A DNA stretch of 64,000 bases from Pocillopora verrucosa (lineage: Eukaryota; Cnidaria; Anthozoa; Scleractinia; Pocilloporidae): the NCBI RefSeq assembly GCF_036669915.1, contig NC_089314.1, positions 25,693,720-25,757,719 on the forward strand. Direction: 5' to 3'. Under the pieces are notes generated by a model. The model was not told the DNA's origin. It saw only the letters and a program-made list of their open reading frames with translations, and searched no databases. Below, in pieces: positions 53,366 through 64,000 of the stretch (positions are counted from its first letter, which is position 1; every line of letters begins with the position of its first letter). A program made the translations under genes and the position numbers.

Positions 53366-55969
53366 TTAATAAGTCACACCACGTCTACCGAGTCTTCGGT
53401 CACGTTCCTGGTCGACCTGCCACTGAAATGGACTTCCATAGATGGGTTGACCCTCAACGATCACTGACAAACTGCAAAGTCCAGGTTGCACTGGACAATA
53501 ATTGAAAGTATATAACCCATCACCATTATCTCGCACTGCAAGTGCTTCCCCTTGCAAATAACCAGTGAATGCAGGATAAATTTCCGGAAATTGAACTTGA
53601 ATGCTGACTTTGTATCCACCTTCTGTAACTCTATCACCGCTTTCATCCTTGACGATAACTATGAAATGCACGTCTTCATTGATGCTGGTCGAATATATAT
53701 ATCCTTCTTCTCTCCCTCCCATACTAATGGTGCACCTTTGGGGGTCACACTGTTTGTACATCACTTGCGCCAATTCCCCCTCATCCTTAATCGATCTTTT
53801 CACTTGAAGCTTCATATAATCATTCTGACAGGGTTTCAACTGGTCTTGTGAAGAATTGAGCTGAGAAAGTCGCTTGATAAGTTGTGTCTTCATGGACAAG
53901 AGCTTTACGTCATCTCCATCTGCTATGGCCTGACCGGTGAAATCAATGCCACTTCTCAACTGGGCCAAAAGGGAGGAAAGATCGTCTGCCTGACTGTCGA
54001 GCTGCTTTACTTTAACTTGGCCTTGTGTTGTAGCTTTATGCTTCAGGTGTGCACGGTGTTCTTCTAGTACCTTTACTTGCTCATCAATGAAAGAGTCCAC
54101 CTGTTTGTTGACCTCTGAGACTTTAGTTAAGACACGGCTTTTCATGTTTTGTACTGCTTTCAGACCCTCCCCGACTGCCTTTTCTTTAGTTGTACATTTC
54201 TCAAGAATAGCGCGCACAGAACGTCTTTCCTTTTCAGCAATATCAGCCACAAAGTCATACTTGTGCTCTCGGTGATCAACAATGGTGCAGTCTCGGCAGA
54301 TTGTTTTCTGGCACGTTTGGCAAAAGAGCTTGACTAACTCCCCACCATGCTTTTCGCAGAATGCTGGCTTGACAAGAGCCTTTGAGCCAACTCTTTTGAC
54401 TTCCTCCAGGGATAAGATCTTGTGACCCTTGAATGCATTGATCCTTTTATGTGCAGTGACACAAAACTCGCACATGAAAACACAGCAGTTGGTACATCGG
54501 GACACAGCTGGATCCCCACTGTCGCAATGCTCACACACCAGTGGCTTTTTGGATGAAGACATGTTGCTGTCCTGCATGCTTAGCAAGGTCATAAAATTAT
54601 TCACCCAGAAATTTGACTGCAGCTTGCCAACATCTCCATTAGTTATCTATTTGAGAGTAAGTGCAAACTTTAAGATATTTTATAGATAAACTCGCTGATA
54701 TGCACAGATCAAATCGTGCGTTAGTTCATTTCTTATACATATTTTAAAAGTTTGACTGATTTCTTCGGTGAAACTGCACCCTGATTCAAGTCAGTGTACG
54801 AAACGGCCTTAAAGATGTGAAATGTACATTGACCAACAGAACATTCTAGAAATCACAGTGTCCTGAATAGTTCGATATCGTGCATGTCTTTCAGTATTCG
54901 CGATTTTTGAGAGCATGTAATCTGCAATGTAGATTGTCCCGATGAATTATTGAGATAACACCATTGCTTTTTATCTGCTTATTACCCTCAATTTTTTTTT
55001 TTTTTGCAAAATAAGACCAAATAATGTTAACTGTAGAAATAGACTAAAAACACTTCAACTACGGAACTTATTTGTTCAAGTGCCTCATTTTGGTGCTCAG
55101 AACAAGCTTAGAGCATTGACACCTAAACAAAACTATTTTTCTTCCTATTCTTCTACTTCTTACTTTTCAGTTAAAACATATGAATATTCTCTTAACATGA
55201 TTTCCTCATAATATTTTGAGTTGGTACCAATTTCAGAATAAACCAGAAAATGAATGTTCTATTTTTTTTAAGTCCACTCACACTTCCCCTCTCAATCTAA
55301 CCTTCAGTAAGCATTCCGAGTGAGACATGAACTGAGTGGTAAAAGTAGGGGGTACTTAGTCCAGGACCTCGAGGTGGAATTCAAGTGCTGGACAAAAGGA
55401 AATCACCATTCTTTTCAAATGCAGCTTGCACAAGGAGCAGTTCCTTAGCAGTTTTCACGAGCGTGTGTTTATAAAAATCTTCCTCGTGGGGGAGGGGGAG
55501 GGAGGGACCTAGATGTTTTTCTACGTCCTACGCTCACAGAAAAACGTATGAGATCTTTCTGTATTCCGCAAAGCCCTCAACATTGCTGATCTAAGCATTA
55601 TGCAGAACTCTTGTCGCATATGGACCTAATAATGGTCTTATTCATCAAAGGGTTCTCTGTGGATCAGTGGTCGAGCATAATAGCGCGCAATCCAAATGTC
55701 CGAGGTTCGATTTCTCGAGAAAAATTATATTGGCTTACGTTTGTGACTACACAAGTAACATCTTTCATTATTATTGAACTTACTTTAACTTCCTGTCGGC
55801 ACTCTGGGCAGGTTATGATATGATTACGTCCCTTTTTTTTCACTAGTTTCACAAGGCACCCTTTACAGTAGGTGTGCAAGCATGGCAGAACTTTCGGTTC
55901 CTTGAATTGTTCAAAACAGACGGCACAGCACAGCTGCTTATTAATTTCCTCAGGCTGAGCACAGGCCAT
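53366..55969 (-). CDS. TRIM B: RING, two B-box, coiled-coil, filamin E3 ligase-like protein
   Basis: Coding exons in transcript order: 55969-55784 (62 codons, RING) and 54646-53366. The junction is GTAAGT/TAG and in frame, giving 488 residues. RING is C3HC4: C15, C18, C30, H32, C35, C38, C54, C57. B-box 1 starts near residue 100 (VCEHCDSGD) and B-box 2 near 159 (FCEKHGGELVKLFCQTC). A long coiled coil (about 200-330) follows, then a filamin-type immunoglobulin domain ending DNGDGLYTFNYCPVQPG and YGSPFQWQV. There are no NHL repeats, so the plan is that of TRIM45 rather than TRIM2/3/71. Predicted cytoplasmic E3 ubiquitin ligase; target unknown. A leader exon ends at 57358, and the acceptor TTTTTCAG lies 7 bases before the ATG. 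The codon at 54604 is GTG, so coding must enter from exon 1. Confidence 0.92.
55650..55720 (+). mobile_element. tRNA-like short repeat, copy 2 (TRIM B intron)
   Basis: A box TGGATCAGTGG (55660-55670) and B box GGTTCGATTTC (55704-55714), with the same spacing and interior (GAGCATxxxAGCGCG) as 22189-22243. It lies in the TRIM B intron about 65 bp past the RING exon, antisense to the gene. The terminal inverted repeats of the 22104 copy are eroded here. Confidence 0.65.
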
Positions 55970-57357
55970 GTCGAGTCTGAAAAATTCAATTCAAACTGAA
56001 TACCTCATCTATTTTCAAGCTGACTGAACATATACAACAAAAACATATTTGAAGGAATTATCTCTGACGTCTGATTAATACTGATAAGTATCGTAAAGTC
56101 CTCCCCCAACCTAACCTCCCCCCCCCCCTCAAAAATACAATTAGATACTAGTCTATTTTGTAAAGTATTCGCCTTCATTTTCATTTGTTCTTCGTCATTT
56201 AAAATACTTACTAATACGCTGAATTATAAACAACATTCATAACACTTTAAGACACAGGCTATGAAGTAGCAAGCAACACTGTTTTACAGCGTATTTCGAT
56301 GAATATAAACATCCTGTTGAACACCTGTTTGAATTTTTAAAAATTCTGTTATACCGCGAAAAGACTTGTTTGTTGTTTTGATTTCTTGTTCAGTGGACCC
56401 TACTTAATCGGTAATCCGTGTCATCCTTCTCTGAACTAAATTTAGCTTATGCTACTGACAAAACTTCATTAGTGCGCAAGAGAGGATTTGCAAAGAGAGG
56501 TTACTAACTTCATAGTGAAGACTTGAAACTATAACATATTGAAAACGAATAAACATACGATGAGCAAGTGAAGGCACATTAGAACTGGAGGATTAGCGGT
56601 AAATCAACCTTATTCACAATACATGCAAGAATGTCATGTGTCTTTGTGAGTTGTTCAGTTATGTGTGTAAATCATGCACAGTGCTGGTGTTTCATCAACT
56701 TTTCAATGCGTTGTTTTTTCATATATTTTCGTGCTGTTCTGGTGCACGTGGCTCCCTCATATCCCCCAAAATTTTGGAATACATCACTTCTGTATAGTCG
56801 AGTTATCTACAACTGATGCATGGTTAGTTACAGTTGGCTGAGTTCTGAATTTATACTTCAACATTTCGACGAATTTACCTTGAATTAAACGTTCTCCATT
56901 CTTCTCAATAGTCAAAGTGAAACACTCGCTTGCGTGATGTGATTCCCCTTGCACTTATATCGTAGTCTGGCTAACATCTGATTGCTTTAGAACGTAAACG
57001 AGCATAGTGGAGGTTACTTTACTTGTTTATGTACTGCTTGCTTTTACGTTTGGCCTCCGTCTTAGGCTAGATTCGTTCACGCAGGAGAGTAGCAAATGAA
57101 ACGCCCAGTTTATAGATTTACATCACCTTTCTCGGTTCGAAACGCACTGAATAAACTAAACTTTAGGGATTAAGAAGGAAAAGTTGGAGAAGAAGAGTAT
57201 CTGTAAGCTTACTTGAAACGATATGGAACACAACAGTGTAGTTTGTTCTCATAGATACTCTAGGACATTTTCTACCGCTGAGAAAGAGTGCTACACTCCT
57301 AAGCTAACGGATAATTAGCATACTAAAATGTAGTCGCACCAAATAAAAGGAACTTAC
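55970..57357. other. TRIM B 5' intron
   Basis: Interval between the RING exon acceptor (TTTTTCAG just 5' of the ATG on the minus strand) and the leader-exon donor. No gene or recognised repeat, apart from a C-run at 56118-56128. Confidence 0.45.
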
Positions 57358-57470
57358 CTCTGTAATTAGAAAGTTCAAAGGCTCGACCAACACCGTTAGT
57401 GTGCTTCACTGATTTCAACGCATTACGACTGCTGATCATCGCTACACACTATTGACCGACAGAGCCGAAT
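57358..57470 (-). other. Candidate non-coding leader exon and start region of TRIM B
   Basis: A strong donor (CAGAG then GTAAGT) ends the exon at 57358. The stretch upstream of this donor (AGAAAGTTCAAAGGCTCGACCAACACC on the plus strand, read in complement) is weakly similar to the equivalent stretch before the TRIM C leader donor at 63203. A CGCATGCGCA palindrome (57479-57488, NRF1-like) lies at the likely promoter. Confidence 0.4.
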
Positions 57471-59137
57471 AACATCTCCGCATGCGCAAGACTTTGGAGT
57501 GAAACGAATTTTGAGTCGTTTGCATGTTTTATTTGCCATTGTGTTTTTTCGAGGTGTTGTTTCCCTTGCCGTTTTTCTTTTACAGAACAACCCTCTAAAA
57601 CTTTGTATACTCCCTTGACATTTTCAAAAGTTAATTTTCTCTTTAAAATCACTGGAAATAGGAAAATGCCTTCAACAAGACTAGAATGACTCGGTTTAAA
57701 TGCTAGCCCCTTTTTTTCCGCAAATTTCGCTGAATCTGAAACCTCGTGCACTTGAGCCTGCGTTATTGACCGCATAGCTCTGACGTAGCATTCGTTGTTC
57801 AACTCTGTCCTATGGGCCATTTTTCAAATGATAATTCATTTGAAGGGAATTTTCGCATTGGGCGATTTTGCCACGGAGATGAAAGGTGTTATTTACATCT
57901 AGTGGAAGTTTTGATATTTGTCATCCAACCATGCATCACTTATTCGCGCGAGCGCGAAAAGCTCATTTTTGCTGTTGTCTCATAAAAGTCGTTGTCCTTT
58001 CCTTTCAATTAAAACTTCATCATTTGATTTTGCGGCTTGCCAATGGTCACTGGTGGAGCTCTTCAGCGATTTTGAAGCAGCCTTTTTAATTGAAATAAAA
58101 TTTGTCTTTTCCAAAAGCAACCTCGATTCTAAAGAAAGACTTTAGCGGTCTTGTCACGAGCATGAGACAAAGAAAAAAATAGGTTCCCGTGTTCTACAAA
58201 GAACTCTAATACAGTCAAACCTGTATCAAATGGTCACCCGCCCGAGAATGGCTGGGTGACCGCTAAATACAGGTTCCATAGAATAGGGATGTTCTTGAAA
58301 ACAATTTAAACAAATGCAATTTTAACCATAATTGATTACTCAATGTACAAAAACTCGCACAAAAATACTTTTAACATTGATTTCGGGAGATAAACATGAA
58401 TTTAATTTTAATTGATAGACCATTCTTAGTTTAAGTTTTTGATCTCACTTGAGGTGAAGTAAAGGAGGAAGACAATACAAACGGGCCGTTGGGACTCAGT
58501 GAAAGGTAGGTGTCAATATTTAGGACCAGATCCCTTGCAATCCTCTCGGTTTGACTCAAAACTTTAATTAAACTTATCCTGGGCGAAGAAACACTCGTGC
58601 TGATTAGCTAATAATGAGGACCTTCTCATAGTCAGCTACCTCCTCAGCCAAACCCGTACAAACCTGCCATAAATGGCAAATTTTAGATGTTTGCTCTTCG
58701 AATGCCGCCGATTTCTTGATTCTTGAGGACGCCAAAAGAAAGACTTAGACTTCCTTTCCCGTCTTAAAACAAATCATCCAGAAAAGCAGTCCAAATAGTT
58801 TTGACTGTACCCTTCTTAGTGAAATTGTTCCAACTGAAAAACTTGTTTAACTTCCACTGAATTCCTTTCATCTTGGTTATGGAAAAAATTCAAAGGCAGG
58901 ATGTATTTATGAGTTCGATTTAATATCAACAATTAAGTTCTTCCAGAGAGGGTTGTTACCTTTAGTCGAGGGGAAAATTCTGATTGACGGTACATTTTAT
59001 TACGCGATTTTTGAATAAACTCTTCGGTCGATATGCTACTTCACCTTTAAATTTAATCTTTCATAAAATGAATTCTTTTTTCCTTCAAGGTACAATCTAG
59101 GGTGCTTTAACATCGTTTGTAAACTTCACCTTAAAAA
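57471..59137. other. Spacer between TRIM B and the TRIM C unit
   Basis: Contains a 123-codon minus-strand frame at 57449-57820 without a recognised domain, a solo end of the tRNA-like repeat (CACGAGCATGAGACAAAGAAA at 58155-58175) and the inverted repeat at 58218-58275. I support no gene here. Confidence 0.4.
58218..58275. repeat. Inverted repeat AACCTGTAT...GGTCACCC
   Basis: Arms AACCTGTATCAAATGGTCACCC (58218-58239) and GGGTGACCGCTAAATACAGGTT (58254-58275) pair except for a central 5-base mismatch, around a 14 bp loop. Probably the end structure of a transposon or a short fold-back element. Confidence 0.55.
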
Positions 59138-59970
59138 GTTAGGATGTTACTGAAGGACGGTGAGAGAATGATTGATAAGGCTATCTTAAGTTAAAAGCAT
59201 GTCTCAGTAACTCTCCATGACAAGTGCAACCATCAGAAATTAAGCCTTCTCATCGTTTTCCAATACCCGAAGATTCAAATAACCCCATGTACTCGAATAA
59301 TACCAGAAGAGGTATTGATTAGCGATCTCATCAATTTCCAACTGATGTTAAATATTTTGTCTGTATTTTTCAAGAACCAATGATATAAGGCATTCTGAAA
59401 CTTTTGCTTCTTTTAAATGACGTCTTCGAAGATTTTTACTCAATTGATAGATGTAATGATTATTAAGATTGGTGGTTTGGTGAAAGAAATGTTCCCAACG
59501 AACGCGTATCGCTTACATAGACATGTTTTTTTTCTTCTTTTTTCTAAGGAGGCCTCCCTCGTGTAACCCCATGATATCTGGAGGCTCCCCCAGCCATCTA
59601 TTGAAATATTGTTTTTAACATGTATTGTAAACTTAAACTTACTCATTTAATGATTTAAACCACCTTTCTCTTTAAGAATAGCTCATAAAATTTCTGTTAT
59701 ATAGTAATTGCTCTTGCAAAAATTGTCAACTATATCTCGTATTGCCCTTCTGCCACTAGTTGCCTCTACCAATGTTTCTATGTAGGAAGTGACGGATACT
59801 CCACCCTCGATTTAAAAAAAAAAAACAAGCCGTCTTCCCAGATGATGACACAGGGTGGCAATAGAACTCTAAACAGAGCTTTTGTAACCCACCAAGCAAT
59901 TAGAAAACGTGGGTTTCTGATTGTTTCAAATAATCATTTAGCTTGATTCCTATTTGCCCCAATGTTTTGT
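59138..59970. repeat. TRIM C downstream flank (unit repeats)
   Basis: Holds the distal flank block (59138-59350, pairs with 52178-52390) and the proximal flank block (59722-59970, pairs with 51437-51645 and 53112-53363). 59351-59721 is unique to this copy and contains no Penelope sequence. Confidence 0.8.
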
Positions 59971-59977
59971 ATAAATC

Positions 59978-62197
59978 CTACATTTCTTGAACGTGTCTCC
60001 GGCAATACGCCTGGGCCTGGTTGACTTGCCACTTAAATGGACTTCTATTTATGTGTTTACCCTCAACCTTCACTGACAAACTACAAAATCCGGGTTGCAT
60101 TGGGCAATAGGAGAAAGTATATGACCCATCACCATTATCTTGCACTGCAAGTGCTACCCAAGTGTTTGCCAACCGATTGCCAAGTTGCCGATTGCCGATT
60201 GCTCTTTTTCCCCAATTGCGTTCGTCTAGGTCGACTCGTCGTAAATTGTTCCTTAATTGAACCTCAATGCTCACTTTGTGCCCACCTTCTGTAACTCTAC
60301 AACCGCTTTCATCCTTGATGATAACTGTGAAATACACGTTTTCATTCATTGCGGTCGGATACATCACTCCTTCTTGTCTCCCTCCCATGTTAATGGTGCA
60401 GCTCTGGGGGTCACACTGTTTGTAAATCATTTGTGCTAATTCACTCTCATCCCTAATCGATCTTTTCACTTGAAGCTTCATATAATCATTCTGACAGGGT
60501 TTCAACTGGTCTTGTGACGAAATAAGCCGAGAAAGTCGCTGGACAAGTAGTGTCTTCAGGGATAAGAGCTTTACGTCATCTCCATCCACTATTGCCTGAC
60601 CGGTGAAATCAATGCCACTTCTCAACTGGGCCAAAAGGGAGGAAAGATCGTCTGCCTGACTGTCGAGCTGCTTTACTTTAACTTGGCCTTGTGTTAAAGC
60701 TTCATGCTTCAGGTGTGCACGTTGTTCTTCCAATACCCTCACTTGCTCATCAATAAAATAGTCCACCTGTTTGTTGACCTCTGAGACTTTAGTTAAGACA
60801 CAGCTTTTCATGTTCTGTACCGCTTTCAGACCCTCAGCAACCGCTCTTTCTTTAGTTGTACATTTCTCAAGAATAGCGCGCACAGAACGTCTTTCCTTTT
60901 CAGCAATATCAGCCACAAAGTCGTACTTATGTTCTCGGTGATCAACAATAGTGCAGTCTCGGCAGATTGTTTCTTGACACGTTTGACAAAAGAGCTTGAC
61001 TAACTCCCCACCATGCTTTTCACAGAATGCTGGCTTGACAAGGGCCTTTGAGCCAACTCTTTTGACTTCCTCCAGGGATAAGATCTTGTGACCCTTGAAT
61101 GCATTGATCCTTTTATGAGCAGTGACACAAAACTCGCACATGAAAACACAGCAGTTGGTACAGCGGGACACAGCTGGGTCCTCAGTGTCGCAATGCTCAC
61201 ACACCTGCGGCTTTTTGGACGAAGACATGTTGCTGTCCTGCATGCTTAGCAAGGTCATGAAATTGTTCATCCAAAAATTTGGCTGCAGCTTGCCAACATC
61301 TCCGTCAGTAATCTATTTGAGAATATAAGAAGCTTTTCAATAAGAATGATGATAATAATTATATCAGTAATTATTATTTTCATTATTGTCATGAAGGGCT
61401 TTGCTAAGATGAGCTAACAATCTGACAACAAATTCCAGTTAACCGTGGGGTACAAAAACGTGCCCTCGCCAACCCTTGACTTTAGACACAGCTGTTTGCT
61501 ACCCACCCTCGAATGGGCCAGTGCCAGGTGGGCTGCGTAATAGTGCTAGCTGACGTTAAGCTTCCTGCGTTTAAAGCGCCCGAAAACCTAGGGAGATAAT
61601 GCTTGCAATGTCAAATAGAGCCCCTTCCCAAACCTGACACTTTGACACTAAACCACCCTCCTGCTGTTCTGTGGTGTAACAGGGCATAAACTTGCCTAAC
61701 AGTCAGGCAAAACGCAATGGCACCATTTGGGGCTAAGAAAACCCCCTAGACAATATCAATAGTTATAAGCTGACCAGCCCGAAACATACCCTCCCCGCAC
61801 CTGAGCTTTGGACACACAGCTGTTAGCGTTCCACCCTCTGATTGGCCGATCCCTGAGTTGTGTCACCGAAAATGGTTTATCCTGACAAGATCGATTTGAT
61901 TTTCAAATTCCCAGATCTAAAATCAGTAGAAACGTATAGCAAATAGTGTGAAGAATCGATATCCATAAAGGTTAAAAGCGTTTTGTTGTAATAATAAAAT
62001 CCTTAACTCACTATTACATCGTGGCGGCACTCTGGGCAGGTTATGATATGATCAGGCCCCTTCCTCTTCACTAGTTTCACAAGGCACTCTTTACAGTAAG
62101 TGTGCAGGCATGGTAACACTTTTGGTTCTTTAAATTGTTCTAAACAGATAGCGCAACTCAGCTCAAACATAACTGCTTTAGGCTGCGCACAGGCCAT
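59978..62197 (-). CDS. TRIM C: RING, two B-box, coiled-coil, filamin E3 ligase-like protein
   Basis: Coding exons in transcript order: 62197-62012 (62 codons, RING) and 61312-59978. The junction GTGAGT/TAG is in frame, giving 506 residues. RING cysteines/histidine sit at the same positions as in TRIM B (C15, C18, C30, H32, C35, C38, C54, C57). B-boxes (VCEHCDTED; FCEKHGGELVKLFCQTC) and coiled coil are nearly identical to TRIM B. The filamin domain differs: between the strands ending SIEVQL and WVALAVQDNGDG there is an extra basic segment with repeated GNR units (RAIGNRQLGNRLANT), replacing about 15 residues of TRIM B. The C-terminus also differs (AQAYCRRHVQEM). A 699 bp intron separates the RING exon; the acceptor TTTTCCAG lies 7 bases before the ATG and a leader exon ends near 63203. 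Recent tandem duplicate of TRIM B. Confidence 0.92.
61440..61870. repeat. Two direct copies of about 60 bp in the TRIM C intron
   Basis: Near 61463-61525 and 61793-61850 the phrases CTTxGACACxCAGCTGTT, CCACCCTC and TGGxCC recur in the same order and orientation, about 330 bp apart. The stretch between is GC-richer than the surroundings. Possibly the ends of a small element with short direct repeats. Confidence 0.35.
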
Positions 62198-62968
62198 TTC
62201 CTGTCTGGAAAAAGGTAGTTTGAGACTGCATGTGGCTACTGATATAACACATGTTTATAGCATGAAACGGAAATAGAGGCTAGAAAAATACAGTAGGCAA
62301 AACATTCTCTCTTGCTTCTCCGCTAATATGACAAACTTCGATGATATTAATTTGCAATAAATTAAGTTTATTGCAAATTGTAGAGAAAACGGAATTTTCC
62401 CCTAGGGTTCATTATTCGAGATAAGCATTTTTGAGTCCTACTTGAAAGCTGTTGTTTATTTATATGAAAACAAAAGGTGGAAATGCAGGTGGTACATAGT
62501 CTGTGTGGTAATTCAAAGGCACCCTTATGTTAATTTCAAGCTGAAACTTTTAGAGATTTCATTCAAAATTTGAATCAGATGAAACAGCTTTAAATAGGGG
62601 AAATGAACCATAAAGATCCCTCGCAATGTCATTTCAGACAAATCACATGCACATATCACGTAAAAACTTTACAAAACTGCGCTGCTTAGTCAGCTGTCTC
62701 TTTTAGGGGATGCAACAATATGAACTGCAAATTAATAGATAACAACTGGGAAAGTAAGAACCTGTTTTAAACCCTTTATAACCTGATTTCCTAAAAAGAA
62801 TCGGTTATACAAGAACTCCTCTGGGCTTATTTAAAAAAAAGCAGATTCTTATCAGCGGGTTTGTGCATTATTTCAATGTACTCTATATTATGTACCCGTT
62901 CGGCCTCATTGTCTAGCCAAATTAGATTAACCGGGAAGTTACCAAATGAAAGCCTAGTCTAAGATTTA

Positions 62969-63002
62969 CATAACTCTACTCCGTTTAGGGAGTAGAGTTA
63001 TG
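62969..63002. repeat. Perfect 14 bp hairpin
   Basis: CATAACTCTACTCC and GGAGTAGAGTTATG are perfect inverted copies around the 6-base loop GTTTAG. It is not followed by a T-run and lies in the TRIM C 5' intron or upstream region. Confidence 0.7.
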
Positions 63003-63202
63003 AGGAAGCTGTCGGGAAAGAATCATATATGTAACTTTGAGCTTACGCAAACACACACGAAGTAGAGAGTGTCCTTCGAGATCGTCTGGAGAGAAACTTA
63101 ATTATTTTTTTTGTGCTGAAGTATCACCGCACCTTCTACAAATTAAAACAGAGTTAACAAAAATTAATGAATTATTTCGTGACAAGAGTATAAGGAGCTT
63201 AC

Positions 63203-63265
63203 CGATGAGAACAGAAAGCTTAAACGTCCGGCTTCAACACTTCGGTTTTCAGAAAGGCTTTTACT
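63203..63265 (-). other. Candidate non-coding leader exon of TRIM C
   Basis: Donor GTAAGC follows the exon end at 63203 on the minus strand (TCATCG then GTAAGC). The sequence before it weakly matches the TRIM B leader. The intervening 62198-63202 would be an intron. Confidence 0.35.
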
Positions 63266-64000
63266 GATTCATTACATTCTGATTATGGCGTGATATGACT
63301 CTCGCTACGAATTATGGGCCTTTTTAGAGAATCATTGCAGGGGGAGGGGTAGTCTTGAACCCCGACCCCTTTCACAATTCAATTACGGTAGGATCTGGGT
63401 ACGAGATTAGGGCAGGGGGTTCGACGGCAGAAACGTATATAGGCATATGAGAGAGCACGTTCTACTGGAATATTTTGGTTTTAATCTTTCTTGCATAACA
63501 GGACGTGTATCTGGAAATAACAAACGAAATAATTCGGTTGACTTCATACATCGTGTGTTGATAAGCTGATAGATAGTTGAAGGAGAACTTGTACCGTTGA
63601 CAAGTGTTGTCAGGTCCTAAAAATAACTATTTCTACAATGAAATATACTAGGAAAATGACTAGTTTTCTTCGCTGCTTAACCATGTTACCGTGTGTCTGT
63701 TCAGTAATCAATGACAGATGACGTCGAAATGTGGTTCTTACTGTAGAAAATCTCTTTCGCTTTAAAATTTCAAATTACTATTTTTTTCTTCCTCCACGCT
63801 TTGCATTCTTTATGTGTTCATGCATGGTGAGCCCGTTTTCACAAACTGGCCAATCACGTTAAAGTTCTCTAACCTTGATATTGGAAAACTGACGTGGGCA
63901 TTTTTCGCGTACTTTTGTTTGTCGTTTTTCACAGAGTTTAGTTAGTTGTTTTTTATCTTTCGTTCGCACGGATTTGTCAACCATTTGTTTACAATTTTAA
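63266..64000. other. Window end: promoter-like motifs, no gene
   Basis: GGCCAATCACG (CCAAT at 63850-63854) and TGACGTGG (63890-63897, the ATF6/XBP1-type core) lie 40 bp apart near the end of the window, and GATGACGTCG lies near 63718. They may belong to a gene beyond the window edge. No coding region is supported here. Confidence 0.3.

Noticed and set aside
57449-57820. 123-codon minus-strand ORF upstream of TRIM B
   Set aside because: No recognisable domain, no paralogous frame at the equivalent TRIM C position, and it overlaps the likely promoter and leader of TRIM B. Not called as a gene.
1-64000. CRISPR array, bacterial operon or phage content
   Set aside because: No regularly spaced repeats with unique spacers and no ribosome-binding-site-led gene runs. 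Introns and animal proteins dominate.

Overview
The window reads as nuclear DNA of an anthozoan cnidarian, most likely a scleractinian coral. The DNA is AT-rich. Protein genes have animal-type GT-AG introns or are intronless. The proteins have clear vertebrate counterparts (MAF1, WWOX, CIB2, Maf bZIP). Cnidarian-type lineage expansions (PDIK1L/STK35-like kinases, RING/B-box/filamin TRIM proteins, class A GPCRs) sit among decayed Helitron, Penelope-like and Crypton-like elements, MITEs and a tRNA-like short repeat. The species assignment is inference; no rRNA or mitochondrial marker is present.

Layout. 1-1.8 kb: decayed Helitron-type ORF (DUF6570-like). 1.8-10.3 kb: a duplicated block. The first copy carries an intact intronless kinase gene plus a transposon insertion. 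The second carries a broken kinase copy and lacks that insertion. A Penelope RT scrap and an unidentified broken ORF lie between them. 11.2-12.2 kb: a third, divergent intact kinase on the minus strand. 15.2-15.9 kb: an intronless Maf-family bZIP gene with a perfect kappaB palindrome, CCAAT and TATA-like boxes upstream. 16.7-22.3 kb: repeat-rich DNA with no confident gene. 22.8-25.6 kb: eight-exon CIB2-like EF-hand gene. 26.9-31.7 kb: a broken GPCR (minus) facing away from an intact intronless paralogue (plus). 33.6-37.1 kb: five-exon MAF1. 39.6-44.8 kb: nine-exon WWOX. 46.5-49.4 kb: four-coding-exon R3H-domain gene on the minus strand, convergent with WWOX. 51.4-63.3 kb: a tandem array of three TRIM genes on the minus strand: a truncated pseudogene followed by two intact two-coding-exon genes, with a decayed Penelope element in the array.

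The genes do not form one pathway. MAF1 (RNA polymerase III repression), WWOX (WW-SDR tumour suppressor family), CIB2 (calcium sensor) and Maf are conserved single genes. The kinase, GPCR and TRIM loci are birth-and-death families, each showing at least one intact gene beside a decayed paralogue. All spliced models below were assembled by hand from reading frame, splice consensus and phase agreement. For CIB2, MAF1 and WWOX every junction keeps frame and the final lengths (188, 259 and 421 residues) are close to those of the human proteins.

I did not find a convincing wholly new molecular system. The strongest leads are the TRIM array with an in-frame repeat expansion inside a filamin domain, the intact GPCR with Asn in place of the near-universal Asp in TM2, the kappaB palindrome upstream of maf, and the filled/empty-site pair created by the kinase duplication.
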